Positions 51,946-61,943 of a stretch of DNA of 64,000 nt are shown here, one piece after another. The notes below the pieces were generated by a model. The model saw only the letters and a list, made by a program, of their open reading frames with translations, was not told the origin of the DNA and ran no database searches. The position numbers and the translations under genes were made by a program. The DNA lies in assembly GCF_002847305.1 (NCBI RefSeq), contig NZ_CP025408.1:1509001-1573000 (forward strand), given 5' to 3'. This DNA is from Paracoccus tegillarcae. GTDB taxonomy: Bacteria > Pseudomonadota > Alphaproteobacteria > Rhodobacterales > Rhodobacteraceae. The stretch's first letter is position 1; the number at the start of each line of letters is the position of its first letter.

Positions 51946-53073
51946 ATGGCCGAGGACCTGAAGCGAACCGGACTTTACGATCTGCATGTCGCGCAGGGCG
52001 CCAAGATGGTGCCTTTTGCGGGCTGGGACATGCCCGTGCAATATCCGCAGGGCGTTCTGGGCGAACATCTGCACACGCGGGAAGCGGCGGGGCTGTTTGA
52101 TGTGTCGCATATGGGGCAGGTGCGCATCGTGCCCAAGGATGGCGATATGGCCAGCGCGGCGCTGGCGCTGGAATCGCTGATCGCCGCTGATGTGCTGAGC
52201 CTGCCCGAGGGGCGTCAGCGCTATGGGCTGTTCACCGACGATGAGGGCGGCATTCTGGATGACCTGATGTTCGCCAATCGCGGCGATCATTATCTGCTGG
52301 TGGTGAATGCCGCGCGTGCCGATCACGATATTCCGCATCTTCAATCGCTGGACGCGGTGCAGGTAGAGCCGATCACCGATCGCGGTCTGCTGGCGTTGCA
52401 AGGCCCCAAGGCGGTTGCCGTGCTGCAGCAGGTGTTGCCGGGCGTCGAGGCGATGAAATTCATGGATGTGGCCACGTTTGACTGGGATGGGGCCGGGCTT
52501 TGGGTGTCTCGGTCCGGCTACACCGGCGAGGACGGGTTCGAGATCTCTGTGCCGCAGGACAAGCTGGCCGGTTTTGCGCAGGCTTTGCTGGATCAGCCAG
52601 AGGTCATGCCCATCGGGCTGGCGGCGCGCGACAGCCTGCGGCTTGAGGCGGGGATGCCGCTTTATGGCCATGATCTGACCGAAGAGACGACCCTGGTAGA
52701 GGCCGCCTTGACCTGGTCCATCGGCAAGGCACGGCGGCAGGGCGGCGCGCGCGAAGGCGGCTTTCCGGGCGCGGCGCATGTGCTGGACCAGATCGCCCAA
52801 GGATCCATCGCCACGCGCAGGGTCGGATTGCGGCCCGAAGGCCGTGCGCCGATCCGTGAAGGCGTGGCGATCTTCGATGCCGAGACCGGCGGGACCCAGA
52901 TTGGTACCGTGTGTTCGGGGGGTTTTGGCCCCTCGGTCGGCGGGCCGGTGGCGATGGCCTATCTGCCTGCTGACCTGTCCAGCGATGCCCAGGTCTGGGC
53001 CGAGCTGCGCGGCAAGCGGATGCCGGTGCGGCTGGCTGCCATGCCGTTCATTTCACCTTCCTACAAACGCTGA
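51946..53073 (+). CDS. gcvT: Glycine cleavage system T protein (aminomethyltransferase)
   Basis: GcvT transfers the aminomethyl carbon to tetrahydrofolate and releases ammonia. The 375-residue protein has [31 protein letters not shown] and the [17 protein letters not shown] block that binds folate. AAGGAGG lies before the ATG at 51946. It is the first gene of gcvTHP and is controlled by the riboswitch upstream. Confidence 0.96.
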   Translation: MAEDLKRTGLYDLHVAQGAKMVPFAGWDMPVQYPQGVLGEHLHTREAAGLFDVSHMGQVRIVPKDGDMASAALALESLIAADVLSLPEGRQRYGLFTDDEGGILDDLMFANRGDHYLLVVNAARADHDIPHLQSLDAVQVEPITDRGLLALQGPKAVAVLQQVLPGVEAMKFMDVATFDWDGAGLWVSRSGYTGEDGFEISVPQDKLAGFAQALLDQPEVMPIGLAARDSLRLEAGMPLYGHDLTEETTLVEAALTWSIGKARRQGGAREGGFPGAAHVLDQIAQGSIATRRVGLRPEGRAPIREGVAIFDAETGGTQIGTVCSGGFGPSVGGPVAMAYLPADLSSDAQVWAELRGKRMPVRLAAMPFISPSYKR

Positions 53074-53080
53074 GGACCCT

Positions 53081-53440
53081 ATGCTGAAATATACCGAAGA
53101 CCATGAATGGCTGCGCGCCGAAGGTGATGAGATTGTCGTCGGCATCACCGCCCATGCCAGCGAGCAGCTGGGCGATGTGGTGTTCATCGAACTGCCCGAG
53201 GAGGGCCGCGAGGTCGCAGCCGGCGAAGAGATCGTGGTGATCGAATCCGTCAAGGCGGCCTCTGACATCACCGCGCCGGTTGCGGGCGTGATCACGGCGG
53301 TGAACAACGACCTGGGCGATGCGCCGGGCGGCGTGAACGACGATGCGATGGCCGCTTGGTTTTTCAAGATCAAACCCAGTGAAGCGAGCGCCATCGAGGC
53401 GTTCATGGACGAGGATGCCTATAAGGCGCTGATCGGCTGA
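53081..53440 (+). CDS. gcvH: Glycine cleavage system H protein
   Basis: GcvH is the lipoyl carrier of the glycine cleavage system. The 119-residue protein starts MLKYTEDHEWLR and carries the lipoylated lysine in VVIESVKAASDI (about K63). It follows gcvT by 7 bases. Two hairpins lie between it and gcvP. Confidence 0.96.
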   Translation: MLKYTEDHEWLRAEGDEIVVGITAHASEQLGDVVFIELPEEGREVAAGEEIVVIESVKAASDITAPVAGVITAVNNDLGDAPGGVNDDAMAAWFFKIKPSEASAIEAFMDEDAYKALIG

Positions 53441-53447
53441 CTGAGCT

Positions 53448-53515
53448 GCCGGGCCTTATGGCCCGGCGATGGCCGGGGGGCTGTCTGCCCCCCGGACCCC
53501 CCGAGGATATTTTCA
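53448..53515 (+). repeat. GC-rich double-hairpin element in the gcvH-gcvP gap
   Basis: Two hairpins follow each other: GCCGGGCC/GGCCCGGC (53448-53455 with 53460-53467) and CCGGGGGGC/GCCCCCCGG (53473-53481 with 53487-53495). Then comes ACCCCCCGAGGATATTTT, which I recall as a recurring intergenic sequence in Rhodobacterales. Only one copy is visible in the window. It may attenuate transcription into gcvP or be an interspersed repeat. Confidence 0.6.
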
Positions 53516-53557
53516 CACCGATGACGGGCCTGTCTGCGGCTTGATCACTTTGACTGG

Positions 53558-56407
53558 ATGGCGATGATGACCCGCTGGAACCCCACCGACTATAACCCTG
53601 ATGATTTTGCAAACCGGCGACATATCGGGCCCTCGCCTGTCGAGATGACGGATATGCTGAAGGCCGTCGGTGCGGACAGTCTGGACGCGCTGATCGAACA
53701 GACCGTCCCCCAGGCAATCCGGCAGGATCAGCCGTTGAGCTGGGCGGCGCTGTCCGAGGCCGGGTTGCTGGCGCGGATGGAAGAGGTCGCAAAGAAGAAC
53801 CGGGTGATGACCAGCCTGATCGGTCAGGGCTATTACGGCACCGTCACTCCGCCAGCGATTCAACGCAATATCTTTGAAAACCCGGCCTGGTACACGGCCT
53901 ACACCCCCTATCAGCCCGAGATTGCGCAAGGGCGGCTGGAAGCACTGTTGAACTATCAGACCATGGTGGCCGATCTGACCGGGTTGCCCGTGGCCAATGC
54001 GTCATTGCTGGACGAGGCCACGGCAGCGGCGGAAGCCATGGCGATGGCCCGGCGGCAGGCGAAATCCAGTGCGGATGCGTTCTTTGTGGCCCATGATCTG
54101 CATCCGCAGACGATTTCGGTGATCGAGACCCGCGCCGCGCCGTTGGGTATCCGGATCATCAAGGGCTCCATCGATGATCTGGTGCCCGATCAGGTTTTTG
54201 GAGCCATCTTCCAGTATCCGGGCACTTATGGCCATATCCGTGATCTGACGCCAGAGATCGAGGTGCTGCACGAGGCAAAGGCCCTCGCGGTCGTTGCCAC
54301 GGATCTTCTGGCGCTGTGTCTGCTGAAAGAGCCCGGTGCCATGGGCGCAGATATCGCCGTGGGCTCGTCGCAGCGCTTTGGCGTGCCGATGGGTTACGGC
54401 GGACCACATGCCGCCTTTATGTCCTGCACCGACGCGCTGAAACGCGCTATGCCGGGGCGGATCGTCGGCGTCAGTGTCGACAGCAGTGGCAATCAGGCCT
54501 ATCGCCTGTCGCTGCAAACGCGCGAGCAGCATATCCGGCGCGAGAAGGCGACCTCGAACGTCTGCACCGCTCAGGCTTTGCTGGCGGTGATGGCGTCCTT
54601 CTATGCGGTGTTTCACGGGCCTGTGGGTCTGCGCGCCATTGCGCAGCGGGTGCATCTGAACGCGGTGACGGTGGCGGATGCGCTGCGTGCGGCTGGTGCT
54701 GACGTGGCGCCGGATGCGTTCTTTGACACGATCACCGTCAAGGTCGGTGTGGGTCAGGCGGGCATCCTTGCTGCCGCTCAGCAGCGGGGGATCAACCTGC
54801 GCAAGGTTGGGCGTGACCGCGTGGGGATCAGCGTCGATGAAACCACCGATGCCAGCGTGGTCGCCCGGCTGATGAACGCGTTTGGCATCACTGATCTGGC
54901 CTCGGCTGCGGACAACCCGACCATTCCCGACGATCTGCTGCGTGACAGCGATTACCTGACCCATCCGGTCTTTCACATGAACCGGGCGGAATCCGAGATG
55001 ATGCGCTATATGCGACGTCTGTCGGACCGCGATCTGGCGCTGGACCGGGCGATGATCCCGCTTGGCAGCTGCACGATGAAGCTGAACGCCGCAGCCGAGA
55101 TGATGCCCATCACCTGGCCGGAATTCGGTGCGCTGCATCCCTTTGCGCCGCGTGATCAGGCGGCGGGCTATGCCGAGGCAATCGCCGATCTGGACGCCAA
55201 GCTGTGCGAGATTACCGGCTATGACGCCTTTTCGATGCAGCCCAATAGCGGCGCGCAGGGGGAATATGCGGGGCTGCTGACCATTCAGGCCTATCACCGC
55301 GCGAATGGTGATGATCAGCGCGATGTCTGCCTGATCCCGATGTCGGCGCATGGCACCAACCCCGCCAGCGCGCAGATGTGCGGGATGAAGGTTGTCGTGG
55401 TGAAATCCGCGCCAAACGGCGACATCGATCTTGAGGATTTCGCCGAAAAGGCAGCGACGGCTGGCGACAAGCTGGCAGCCGTGATGATCACCTATCCCAG
55501 CACGCATGGCGTCTTTGAGGACACTGTGCGCGACGTCTGCAAGATCACCCATGATCATGGCGGTCAGGTCTATATCGACGGCGCCAATATGAACGCGCTG
55601 GTCGGGCTGGTGAAGCCGGGCGAGATCGGCGGCGACGTCAGCCACCTGAACCTGCACAAGACATTCGCCATTCCGCATGGCGGCGGCGGTCCGGGCATGG
55701 GGCCGATCGGGGTCAAGGCGCATCTGGCGCCGCATCTGCCCGGAGATCCGCGCGAGGATGACAGCGGCGCAGTGTCGGCAGCGCCTTTCGGCAGCGCCTC
55801 CATTCTGCTGATTTCATGGGCCTATTGTCTGATGATGGGCGGCGAAGGGCTGACCCAGGCGACGCGGGTGGCGATCCTGAACGCGAACTATATCGCATCG
55901 CGTTTGGGGGGCGCCTATCCGATCCTGTTCATGGGCAATCGTGGCCGCGTGGCGCATGAATGTATTCTGGATACCCGCCCCTTTGCCGAACATGGCGTGA
56001 CCGTGGACGACATTGCCAAACGCCTGATCGACAACGGCTTCCACGCCCCCACGATGAGTTGGCCGGTCGCGGGTACGTTGATGGTCGAGCCCACGGAATC
56101 CGAAACCAAGGCCGAGATCGACCGCTTTATCACCGCCCTGCTGGCGATCCGCGATGAGATCACCGAGGTCGCCGAGGGCCGCATCGCAGCCGAGGACAGT
56201 CCGCTGCGCCATGCCCCGCACACGGTCGAGGATCTGGTCGCGGAATGGGACCGGCCCTATAGCCGCGAACAGGGTTGCTTTCCCGCCGGATCGTTCCGGG
56301 TGGACAAGTACTGGCCTCCGGTCGGGCGGGTCGACAATGCCTATGGCGACCGCAATCTGATCTGCACTTGCCCGCCGCTCGACAGCTATGCCGAGGCGGC
56401 TGAATAA
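53558..56407 (+). CDS. gcvP: Glycine dehydrogenase (decarboxylating) P protein
   Basis: GcvP decarboxylates glycine with pyridoxal phosphate and passes the aminomethyl group to GcvH. The 949-residue protein is the fused single-chain form. It has the pyridoxal-lysine motif [30 protein letters not shown] and the C-terminal FPAGSF motif. The start is one of three nearby ATGs (53558, 53564, 53567). The 117-base gap before it holds the hairpin element. Confidence 0.96.
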   Translation: MAMMTRWNPTDYNPDDFANRRHIGPSPVEMTDMLKAVGADSLDALIEQTVPQAIRQDQPLSWAALSEAGLLARMEEVAKKNRVMTSLIGQGYYGTVTPPAIQRNIFENPAWYTAYTPYQPEIAQGRLEALLNYQTMVADLTGLPVANASLLDEATAAAEAMAMARRQAKSSADAFFVAHDLHPQTISVIETRAAPLGIRIIKGSIDDLVPDQVFGAIFQYPGTYGHIRDLTPEIEVLHEAKALAVVATDLLALCLLKEPGAMGADIAVGSSQRFGVPMGYGGPHAAFMSCTDALKRAMPGRIVGVSVDSSGNQAYRLSLQTREQHIRREKATSNVCTAQALLAVMASFYAVFHGPVGLRAIAQRVHLNAVTVADALRAAGADVAPDAFFDTITVKVGVGQAGILAAAQQRGINLRKVGRDRVGISVDETTDASVVARLMNAFGITDLASAADNPTIPDDLLRDSDYLTHPVFHMNRAESEMMRYMRRLSDRDLALDRAMIPLGSCTMKLNAAAEMMPITWPEFGALHPFAPRDQAAGYAEAIADLDAKLCEITGYDAFSMQPNSGAQGEYAGLLTIQAYHRANGDDQRDVCLIPMSAHGTNPASAQMCGMKVVVVKSAPNGDIDLEDFAEKAATAGDKLAAVMITYPSTHGVFEDTVRDVCKITHDHGGQVYIDGANMNALVGLVKPGEIGGDVSHLNLHKTFAIPHGGGGPGMGPIGVKAHLAPHLPGDPREDDSGAVSAAPFGSASILLISWAYCLMMGGEGLTQATRVAILNANYIASRLGGAYPILFMGNRGRVAHECILDTRPFAEHGVTVDDIAKRLIDNGFHAPTMSWPVAGTLMVEPTESETKAEIDRFITALLAIRDEITEVAEGRIAAEDSPLRHAPHTVEDLVAEWDRPYSREQGCFPAGSFRVDKYWPPVGRVDNAYGDRNLICTCPPLDSYAEAAE

Positions 56408-56430
56408 GACGCGCAGACCACCACCTTGAG

Positions 56431-56456
56431 GCCGGGCCGCGATTTGGCCCGGCTTT
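56431..56456 (+). terminator. Terminator-like hairpin after gcvP
   Basis: A perfect 8-base stem (56431-56438 with 56446-56453, 7-base loop) is followed by TTT. It begins 23 bases after the gcvP stop and probably ends the gcv transcript. The T-run is short, so termination may be incomplete. Confidence 0.6.
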
Positions 56457-56515
56457 GCCATTGTCGGGAATCGACAGCCATGCAACGATCACGGCGGAAA
56501 ATTGCCGAGGTCCCG

Positions 56516-59500
56516 ATGCGCCGTTTGACGATTGCCGCTCTGCTCGCCGCTTTGAGTGTCCCATCGTACGCGCCGCCCGTCATGGCGCAGGACGAACCGT
56601 TGATCCCGCCAAGGCGGATGGCCATCACGCAGGATACCGACCTGCCCGGCAATGATCTGCGGCAGATTTTCGACACCAGCATGGATGCCTGCCTGCGCAA
56701 TTGCATGGCCGATAGCGCCTGCATGGCGGTCACCTATAACGCGCAGTCATCGGCCTGTTTTCCCAAATCATCTGCGTCACTGGCGCAGCCCTTTCCGGGG
56801 GCGTTTTCTGCTCGTGCGATCGATGCCACTGCCGAGGTCCAGGCGCTGGCGCAACGTCGCGTGGATGCCGCGCCGTTTCTTGACCGGGGTTTGCTGCAGT
56901 CGGCGCTCAGCCAAGCTCAGAGCATGTCGGACCATATGACCGGCGGGCTGGACGGGGCCGCGCTGTCCAGCTTTGCCCGCGAGGCGGTGAACAACGGCGA
57001 TTTTGCGCAGGGACAGCGTTTGCTGGGCGCAGCCATCGCCGTGGATGACCGTGCCGAGGATTGGGGCGGATTTGCGGAACTGGCTCTGAGGCTTGGTTCG
57101 GACCGGGCTGACCGGCAAGCGGCGCAGGCAGCTGCGGTCAACGCCTATTTGCGGGCCCAGGGCGATGCCACCGCTGCCGAGGCGCTGTTTCTGCTGGCGA
57201 GGGTGCTCGAGGATGACGACCGTGGCCGTGATGCGCTGTCGGCGCTGCGTCTGGCCAACGGGCTGGACCAGCGTCAGGATATCGCGCTGGCCTTGCAGGA
57301 CGCCGAAGAGAAATACGGATTTCGCATCACCGATCAGGTCGTCGAATCCGATCTGGCCTTGCCGCGCATCTGCGCGCTGTTCAACGAGGAACTGCAAGAA
57401 TCGCTGGACTACACGCCCTATGTTGCCCTGCCCCAGACCGGGATGTCCGTTCAGGCTGAAACCGATCGGGTTTGCGTCGCAGGGCTGGATCATGGCGCGC
57501 GCTATGAACTGACGTTCCGGCAGGGCCTGCCCTCGGCATCGGGCGATGCAATGGGGCGCGATGTTCAGATGACCCAATATATTCGCGACCGCGCGCCGAT
57601 GGTACGGTTCGAGGGCCGCAACTATATTCTGCCGCGGATGGCCGATGCCGGGCTGCCGGTGGTGACCGTGAATACCGACGTGCTGGACCTGCGGTTGATC
57701 CGGGTCTCTGATCGCAATCTGGTGCAGACCCTGCGCGATGGCTATATGGCCCGCCCGCTGGATTACTGGTCCGAGCAGGCGCTGACCGACCGCATGGGCG
57801 ATGTGGTCTGGGAAGGTCACGCCGATGTAGGTGGTGATCTCAACGCCGAAATGACAACGCGCCTGCCCATTCAGGAGATAACCGGACCGCTTGGCACCGG
57901 CATTTATGCGCTGCAGGCGCAAGTGCCTGATACCAGCCCCAACGAGGTCGCCCCGGCGACGCAGTGGTTCGTGATCTCGGATCTGGGGATCTCTGCGCTT
58001 CAGGGCAGCGAAGGGATGCATGTGATCCTGCGCGGTCTGACCGATACCGCAGCGCGTTCCGGCGCGCGGGTGGCATTGCTGTCGCGCGGAAATGAGGTGC
58101 TGGCCGAGGCCGAAAGCGATGATCAGGGCGTGGTCGTCTTTCCCGCAGATGTGACCTCTGGCCAGGGCAATGCCGCGCCTGCCGCGATTACCGTGGCAGA
58201 TGGCGATGACATGGCCTTCCTGCCGCTGACCGATCCCGAATTCGACCTGTCTGACAGGGGCGTCGAGGGGATGCCGCCCGCGCCGCCGGTCGATGTGTTT
58301 CTGACGACGGATCGCGGGGCCTACCGCGCCGGCGAAACCGTGCAAACGACCATTCTGGCGCGCAGTGGCGCGGATCAGCGGGCGCTGTCAGGCTTGCCAC
58401 TCACGGCGGTGCTGACGCGCCCCGATGGTGTCGAGCTGACCCGCCAGATTGCACCAGAGGCCGGTGCAGGCGGCCATACCGCTGATTTCGCCTTGCCCGT
58501 GACCGCCCCGCGCGGCACCTGGCGGGTCGATGTCCTGGCCGATCCGGATGCGCCGCCGCTGGCCTCGGCGCGCCTGCTGGTCGAGGACTTCCTGCCCGAG
58601 CGGCTGGATTTCACGGTGCAGATCCCGCAAGGGCCGCTGGCCATGGACGCGCTGCCCGAAATCGCGCTGGATGTGCGCTATCTCTTTGGCGCACCCGGTG
58701 CCGGGCTCGAGGTCGAGGGCGAAACACGACTGTCCGCGACCGACAGCCTGCCCGATTTCGAGGGCTATCATTTCGGGCGGTATGATGAACGGTTCAGCCC
58801 CCGGACCGAATATCTGTCGCCCGGTGTGACCGATGATCAGGGACAACTTCTGATGACGGCCAGCCTGCCCGAAGATGCGGCGCAGGCGATGCGACCGTTG
58901 ACGGCGGATTTCATCGTCTCGGTCCGCGAAGGATCGGGCCGCCCGGTCGAACGTGTCGAAAGCCGCACGGTGCTGCCCGATCAACCCGTAGCGGGCATTC
59001 GGCCCCTGTTTGCAGATGGCGCCGTTGCCGAGGGCGTCGAGGCAGGCTTTGCCGTTCTGGGCATCGGCCCCGACGGTCAGCAGATCGCCGGCCCGGCAGA
59101 CTGGGTCGTGAACCGGATCGAGACCGATTATCAATGGTATTCGATGGACGGGCGTTGGGATTACGAGATGATCACCCGCCGCAACAAGGTCAGCGAAGGC
59201 AATGTCGATCTGCTGGCCGATGCGCCGGCGCAGGTTTCGCTGGCGCTTGACTGGGGGCGATATGAGATTGTGGTGACCCCGCAGGGCGGTGGCGCGGCGT
59301 CTTATGATTTCGATTCCGGCTGGTACACGGTTGCGGGCTCTTTGCAGACGCCTGACCGGATGTCGGTGGCGATGGATCAGGCGCGTTACAGCGCCGGCGA
59401 TACGGCCGTGGCGCTGATTGACGCGCCGGAGGATGGCGTGGCGCTGATCTCGGTTCTGACCAATCGCGTGGTCGATCTGAAGCTGGTGCCCGTTGAGGCC

Positions 59501-61942
59501 GGCGAAAACCGGGTCGATCTGCCTGTGACGGATGCCTGGGGGACCGGTGCATATGTTACGGCCAGCGCGATCCGCGCGGTGGGTGCCGATGGCGGCCATG
59601 CGCCGGTGCGTGCACTGGGCTTGGCCCATGCCGCGATCGAGCCGGGCGACCGGGCGCTGACTGCCGCGATCGACGCACCCGCAGAGGCCGATCCGCGCGG
59701 CGTGCTGCCGGTGACCCTGCGCGTCGATGGCGCGGCGGGGCAGAGGGTGCACGCGACGCTGGCTGCGGTTGATCTGGGTATCCTGAACCTGACGGGTTTC
59801 GACGCGCCGGACCCTTCGGCGCATTATTTCGGTCAGCGCAGGCTGGGCGTGGCGATCCGCGACATCTATGGCCGCTTGATCGACGGGCAGGCCGGCGCGC
59901 AAGGCGCGATCCGGTCCGGTGGCGATGCCATGGCGCAGCTTTCGACGCAATCGCCGCCCCCAACGGACGAGTTGCTAAGCTGGTTCTCCGGTCCGGTCAC
60001 GCTGTCCGCAGATGGTAGCGCGCAGTTGGAAATCCCGCTGCCGGCCTTCAACGGAACCGTGCGGCTGATGGCGGTAATGTGGTCCGACAAGGGTGTCGGA
60101 CAGGCCAGCCAGGACGTGCTGGTGCGCGATCCGGTGGTGCTGACCGCATCCGCTCCGCGCTTTCTTGCGCCCGGCGACCAGGCGCGGGTGCTGCTGGAAC
60201 TGACCCATGCCAGCGGTCCCTCGGGTCAGATCGGGCTGGCGGCCAGCGGGCAGGGTCTGGCGCTTGGCGATCTGCCCGCGACGGTGACGCTGACCGATCA
60301 GGAAACGCAGCGCCTGTCGCTGCCGATCACCGCGCCCGAGACCGTTGGCGCCACGCAGTTGGCGCTGTCGGTGACAACGCCAGATGGCCGGCAGTTGGAC
60401 AAGACGCTGACCATCCCGGTCATTGCCAATGGCGCGACGATCAGCCGCGAAAGCCAGTTCAGGCTGGCTTCGGGCGATGATCTGACGCTGCCGCCAGAGC
60501 TGTTGGAAAACATGCAGCCCGGCACCGGCAGTGCGACCCTTGCGCTTGGTCCGGCGGCGCGGTTCGATGCGGCGGCGATGCTGCGCGGGTTGGCCGATTA
60601 CCCCTATGGGTGCACGGAACAGATCACCTCGAAGGCGATGCCGTTATTGGCCTTTTCCGCCGCCGCGCAGGGGATGCCCGATGCGGACCGCGCGGCAGAA
60701 CGCGTCGATCAGGCGATTGCGCGCGTGCTGACCCGGCAGGCTGCCAGCGGTGCTTTTGGCCTGTGGTCGCCCGAGAACGGCGATGACTGGCTGAATGCCT
60801 ATGTCACCGATTTCCTGTCGAGGGCGCGATCTGCCGGCCATGATGTTCCCGATCAGGCGTTTCGGATGGCGCTGGACCGGCTACGCAACAAGGTCAACTA
60901 TGCAGCCGATTTCGATGCCGACAGCAATGGCGGCGGCGAGGCGCTGGCCTATGCGCTGATGGTGCTGGCGCGTGAGGGTGCGGTGCCGGTGGGCGATCTG
61001 CGCTACTATGCCGATGAAAAGGGCGGCGATTTCGGCACGCCTTTGGCCGTGGCGCAGGTGGGTGCGGCCTTGGCCATGTATGGCGATCAGCGCCGGGCCG
61101 ATGCGATGTTCGCCCGCGTGGCGCGGATGCTGATCCCGCAAGGCGAAGAACCCTATGTATTCCGCGCCGATTACGGCACCCGGCTGCGCGATCTGGCCGG
61201 CGTTCTGGCGCTGGCCGCGGGCGCGGGCACGCAGGCTGTGCCTCTGGATGGGCTGGGCGACAGTCTTGAGCGGGCGCTGCAGGGCCAGACCCTTTCGCCG
61301 CAAGAGGCCGTCTGGTCGCTGATGGCGGCGGGCCAGATGGTCTCGGGCGATGGTGGCGGGTTTACGTTGAACGGTCAGGCTCTGGGCGGCGCGCTGATCC
61401 GTGACGTCACCGCCGATGGCGGCGCGCTGGTGCATAATGGTTCTGGGCGCGAGGAACTGGTGACGCTGACCCTGACGGGCGTGCCCACTGTGCCTGAACC
61501 GGCTGGCGGCAAGGGGTACACCATCACGCGCGATTATTATGACCATGACGGCCAGCCGGTCGATCCGGCCAGTGTTTTGCAGGGTGACCGGCTGGTCGCC
61601 GTCTTGACGGTGACGCCGCATCAATCGGGTGGCGGGCGACTGATCGTGGATGATCCTCTGCCGGCGGGTTTTGAGATCGAGAACCCGCATCTGATACGGC
61701 AGGGCGATAACAGCGCGCTTGATTGGCTGGATGCCCTGTCCGATGTCGAGGCCTCGGAATTCCGCGATGACCGGTTCATCACGGCGGTCGACTGGACCTC
61801 GGATGACAGTTTCCGGCTGGCCTATAACGTTCGGGCAATTACGCCGGGCAGTTTTCTTCATCCGGCGGCCAGCGTCATGGACATGTACCGCCCCGACTGG
61901 CGCGGCTGGACCGCTGCGGGCCGGGTCAGCGTGACCGAGTAG
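56516..61942 (+). CDS. Alpha-2-macroglobulin family protein with N-terminal PAN/Apple domain
   Basis: Bacterial alpha-2-macroglobulins trap proteases and are thought to defend the periplasm. The 1808-residue precursor has a signal peptide (about 1-24) without a lipobox cysteine. It then has a PAN/Apple-like module (about 40-90, cysteines in DACLRNCMADSACMAV), MG-like domains and the thioester motif PYGCTEQ (residues 1363-1369, C1366). The start is the ATG at 56516 rather than the longer frame from 56426. pbpC follows after one base, the usual pairing for this class. Confidence 0.92.
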   Translation: MRRLTIAALLAALSVPSYAPPVMAQDEPLIPPRRMAITQDTDLPGNDLRQIFDTSMDACLRNCMADSACMAVTYNAQSSACFPKSSASLAQPFPGAFSARAIDATAEVQALAQRRVDAAPFLDRGLLQSALSQAQSMSDHMTGGLDGAALSSFAREAVNNGDFAQGQRLLGAAIAVDDRAEDWGGFAELALRLGSDRADRQAAQAAAVNAYLRAQGDATAAEALFLLARVLEDDDRGRDALSALRLANGLDQRQDIALALQDAEEKYGFRITDQVVESDLALPRICALFNEELQESLDYTPYVALPQTGMSVQAETDRVCVAGLDHGARYELTFRQGLPSASGDAMGRDVQMTQYIRDRAPMVRFEGRNYILPRMADAGLPVVTVNTDVLDLRLIRVSDRNLVQTLRDGYMARPLDYWSEQALTDRMGDVVWEGHADVGGDLNAEMTTRLPIQEITGPLGTGIYALQAQVPDTSPNEVAPATQWFVISDLGISALQGSEGMHVILRGLTDTAARSGARVALLSRGNEVLAEAESDDQGVVVFPADVTSGQGNAAPAAITVADGDDMAFLPLTDPEFDLSDRGVEGMPPAPPVDVFLTTDRGAYRAGETVQTTILARSGADQRALSGLPLTAVLTRPDGVELTRQIAPEAGAGGHTADFALPVTAPRGTWRVDVLADPDAPPLASARLLVEDFLPERLDFTVQIPQGPLAMDALPEIALDVRYLFGAPGAGLEVEGETRLSATDSLPDFEGYHFGRYDERFSPRTEYLSPGVTDDQGQLLMTASLPEDAAQAMRPLTADFIVSVREGSGRPVERVESRTVLPDQPVAGIRPLFADGAVAEGVEAGFAVLGIGPDGQQIAGPADWVVNRIETDYQWYSMDGRWDYEMITRRNKVSEGNVDLLADAPAQVSLALDWGRYEIVVTPQGGGAASYDFDSGWYTVAGSLQTPDRMSVAMDQARYSAGDTAVALIDAPEDGVALISVLTNRVVDLKLVPVEAGENRVDLPVTDAWGTGAYVTASAIRAVGADGGHAPVRALGLAHAAIEPGDRALTAAIDAPAEADPRGVLPVTLRVDGAAGQRVHATLAAVDLGILNLTGFDAPDPSAHYFGQRRLGVAIRDIYGRLIDGQAGAQGAIRSGGDAMAQLSTQSPPPTDELLSWFSGPVTLSADGSAQLEIPLPAFNGTVRLMAVMWSDKGVGQASQDVLVRDPVVLTASAPRFLAPGDQARVLLELTHASGPSGQIGLAASGQGLALGDLPATVTLTDQETQRLSLPITAPETVGATQLALSVTTPDGRQLDKTLTIPVIANGATISRESQFRLASGDDLTLPPELLENMQPGTGSATLALGPAARFDAAAMLRGLADYPYGCTEQITSKAMPLLAFSAAAQGMPDADRAAERVDQAIARVLTRQAASGAFGLWSPENGDDWLNAYVTDFLSRARSAGHDVPDQAFRMALDRLRNKVNYAADFDADSNGGGEALAYALMVLAREGAVPVGDLRYYADEKGGDFGTPLAVAQVGAALAMYGDQRRADAMFARVARMLIPQGEEPYVFRADYGTRLRDLAGVLALAAGAGTQAVPLDGLGDSLERALQGQTLSPQEAVWSLMAAGQMVSGDGGGFTLNGQALGGALIRDVTADGGALVHNGSGREELVTLTLTGVPTVPEPAGGKGYTITRDYYDHDGQPVDPASVLQGDRLVAVLTVTPHQSGGGRLIVDDPLPAGFEIENPHLIRQGDNSALDWLDALSDVEASEFRDDRFITAVDWTSDDSFRLAYNVRAITPGSFLHPAASVMDMYRPDWRGWTAAGRVSVTE

Positions 61943-61943
61943 C

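Noticed and set aside
54002..55735. A 577-codon minus-strand frame within gcvP
   Set aside because: It lies wholly inside gcvP, has no domain features and crosses the conserved pyridoxal site region in antisense.
56777..59950. Long minus-strand frames in the alpha-2-macroglobulin gene
   Set aside because: They are antisense shadows of a verified long gene with a thioester motif on the plus strand.
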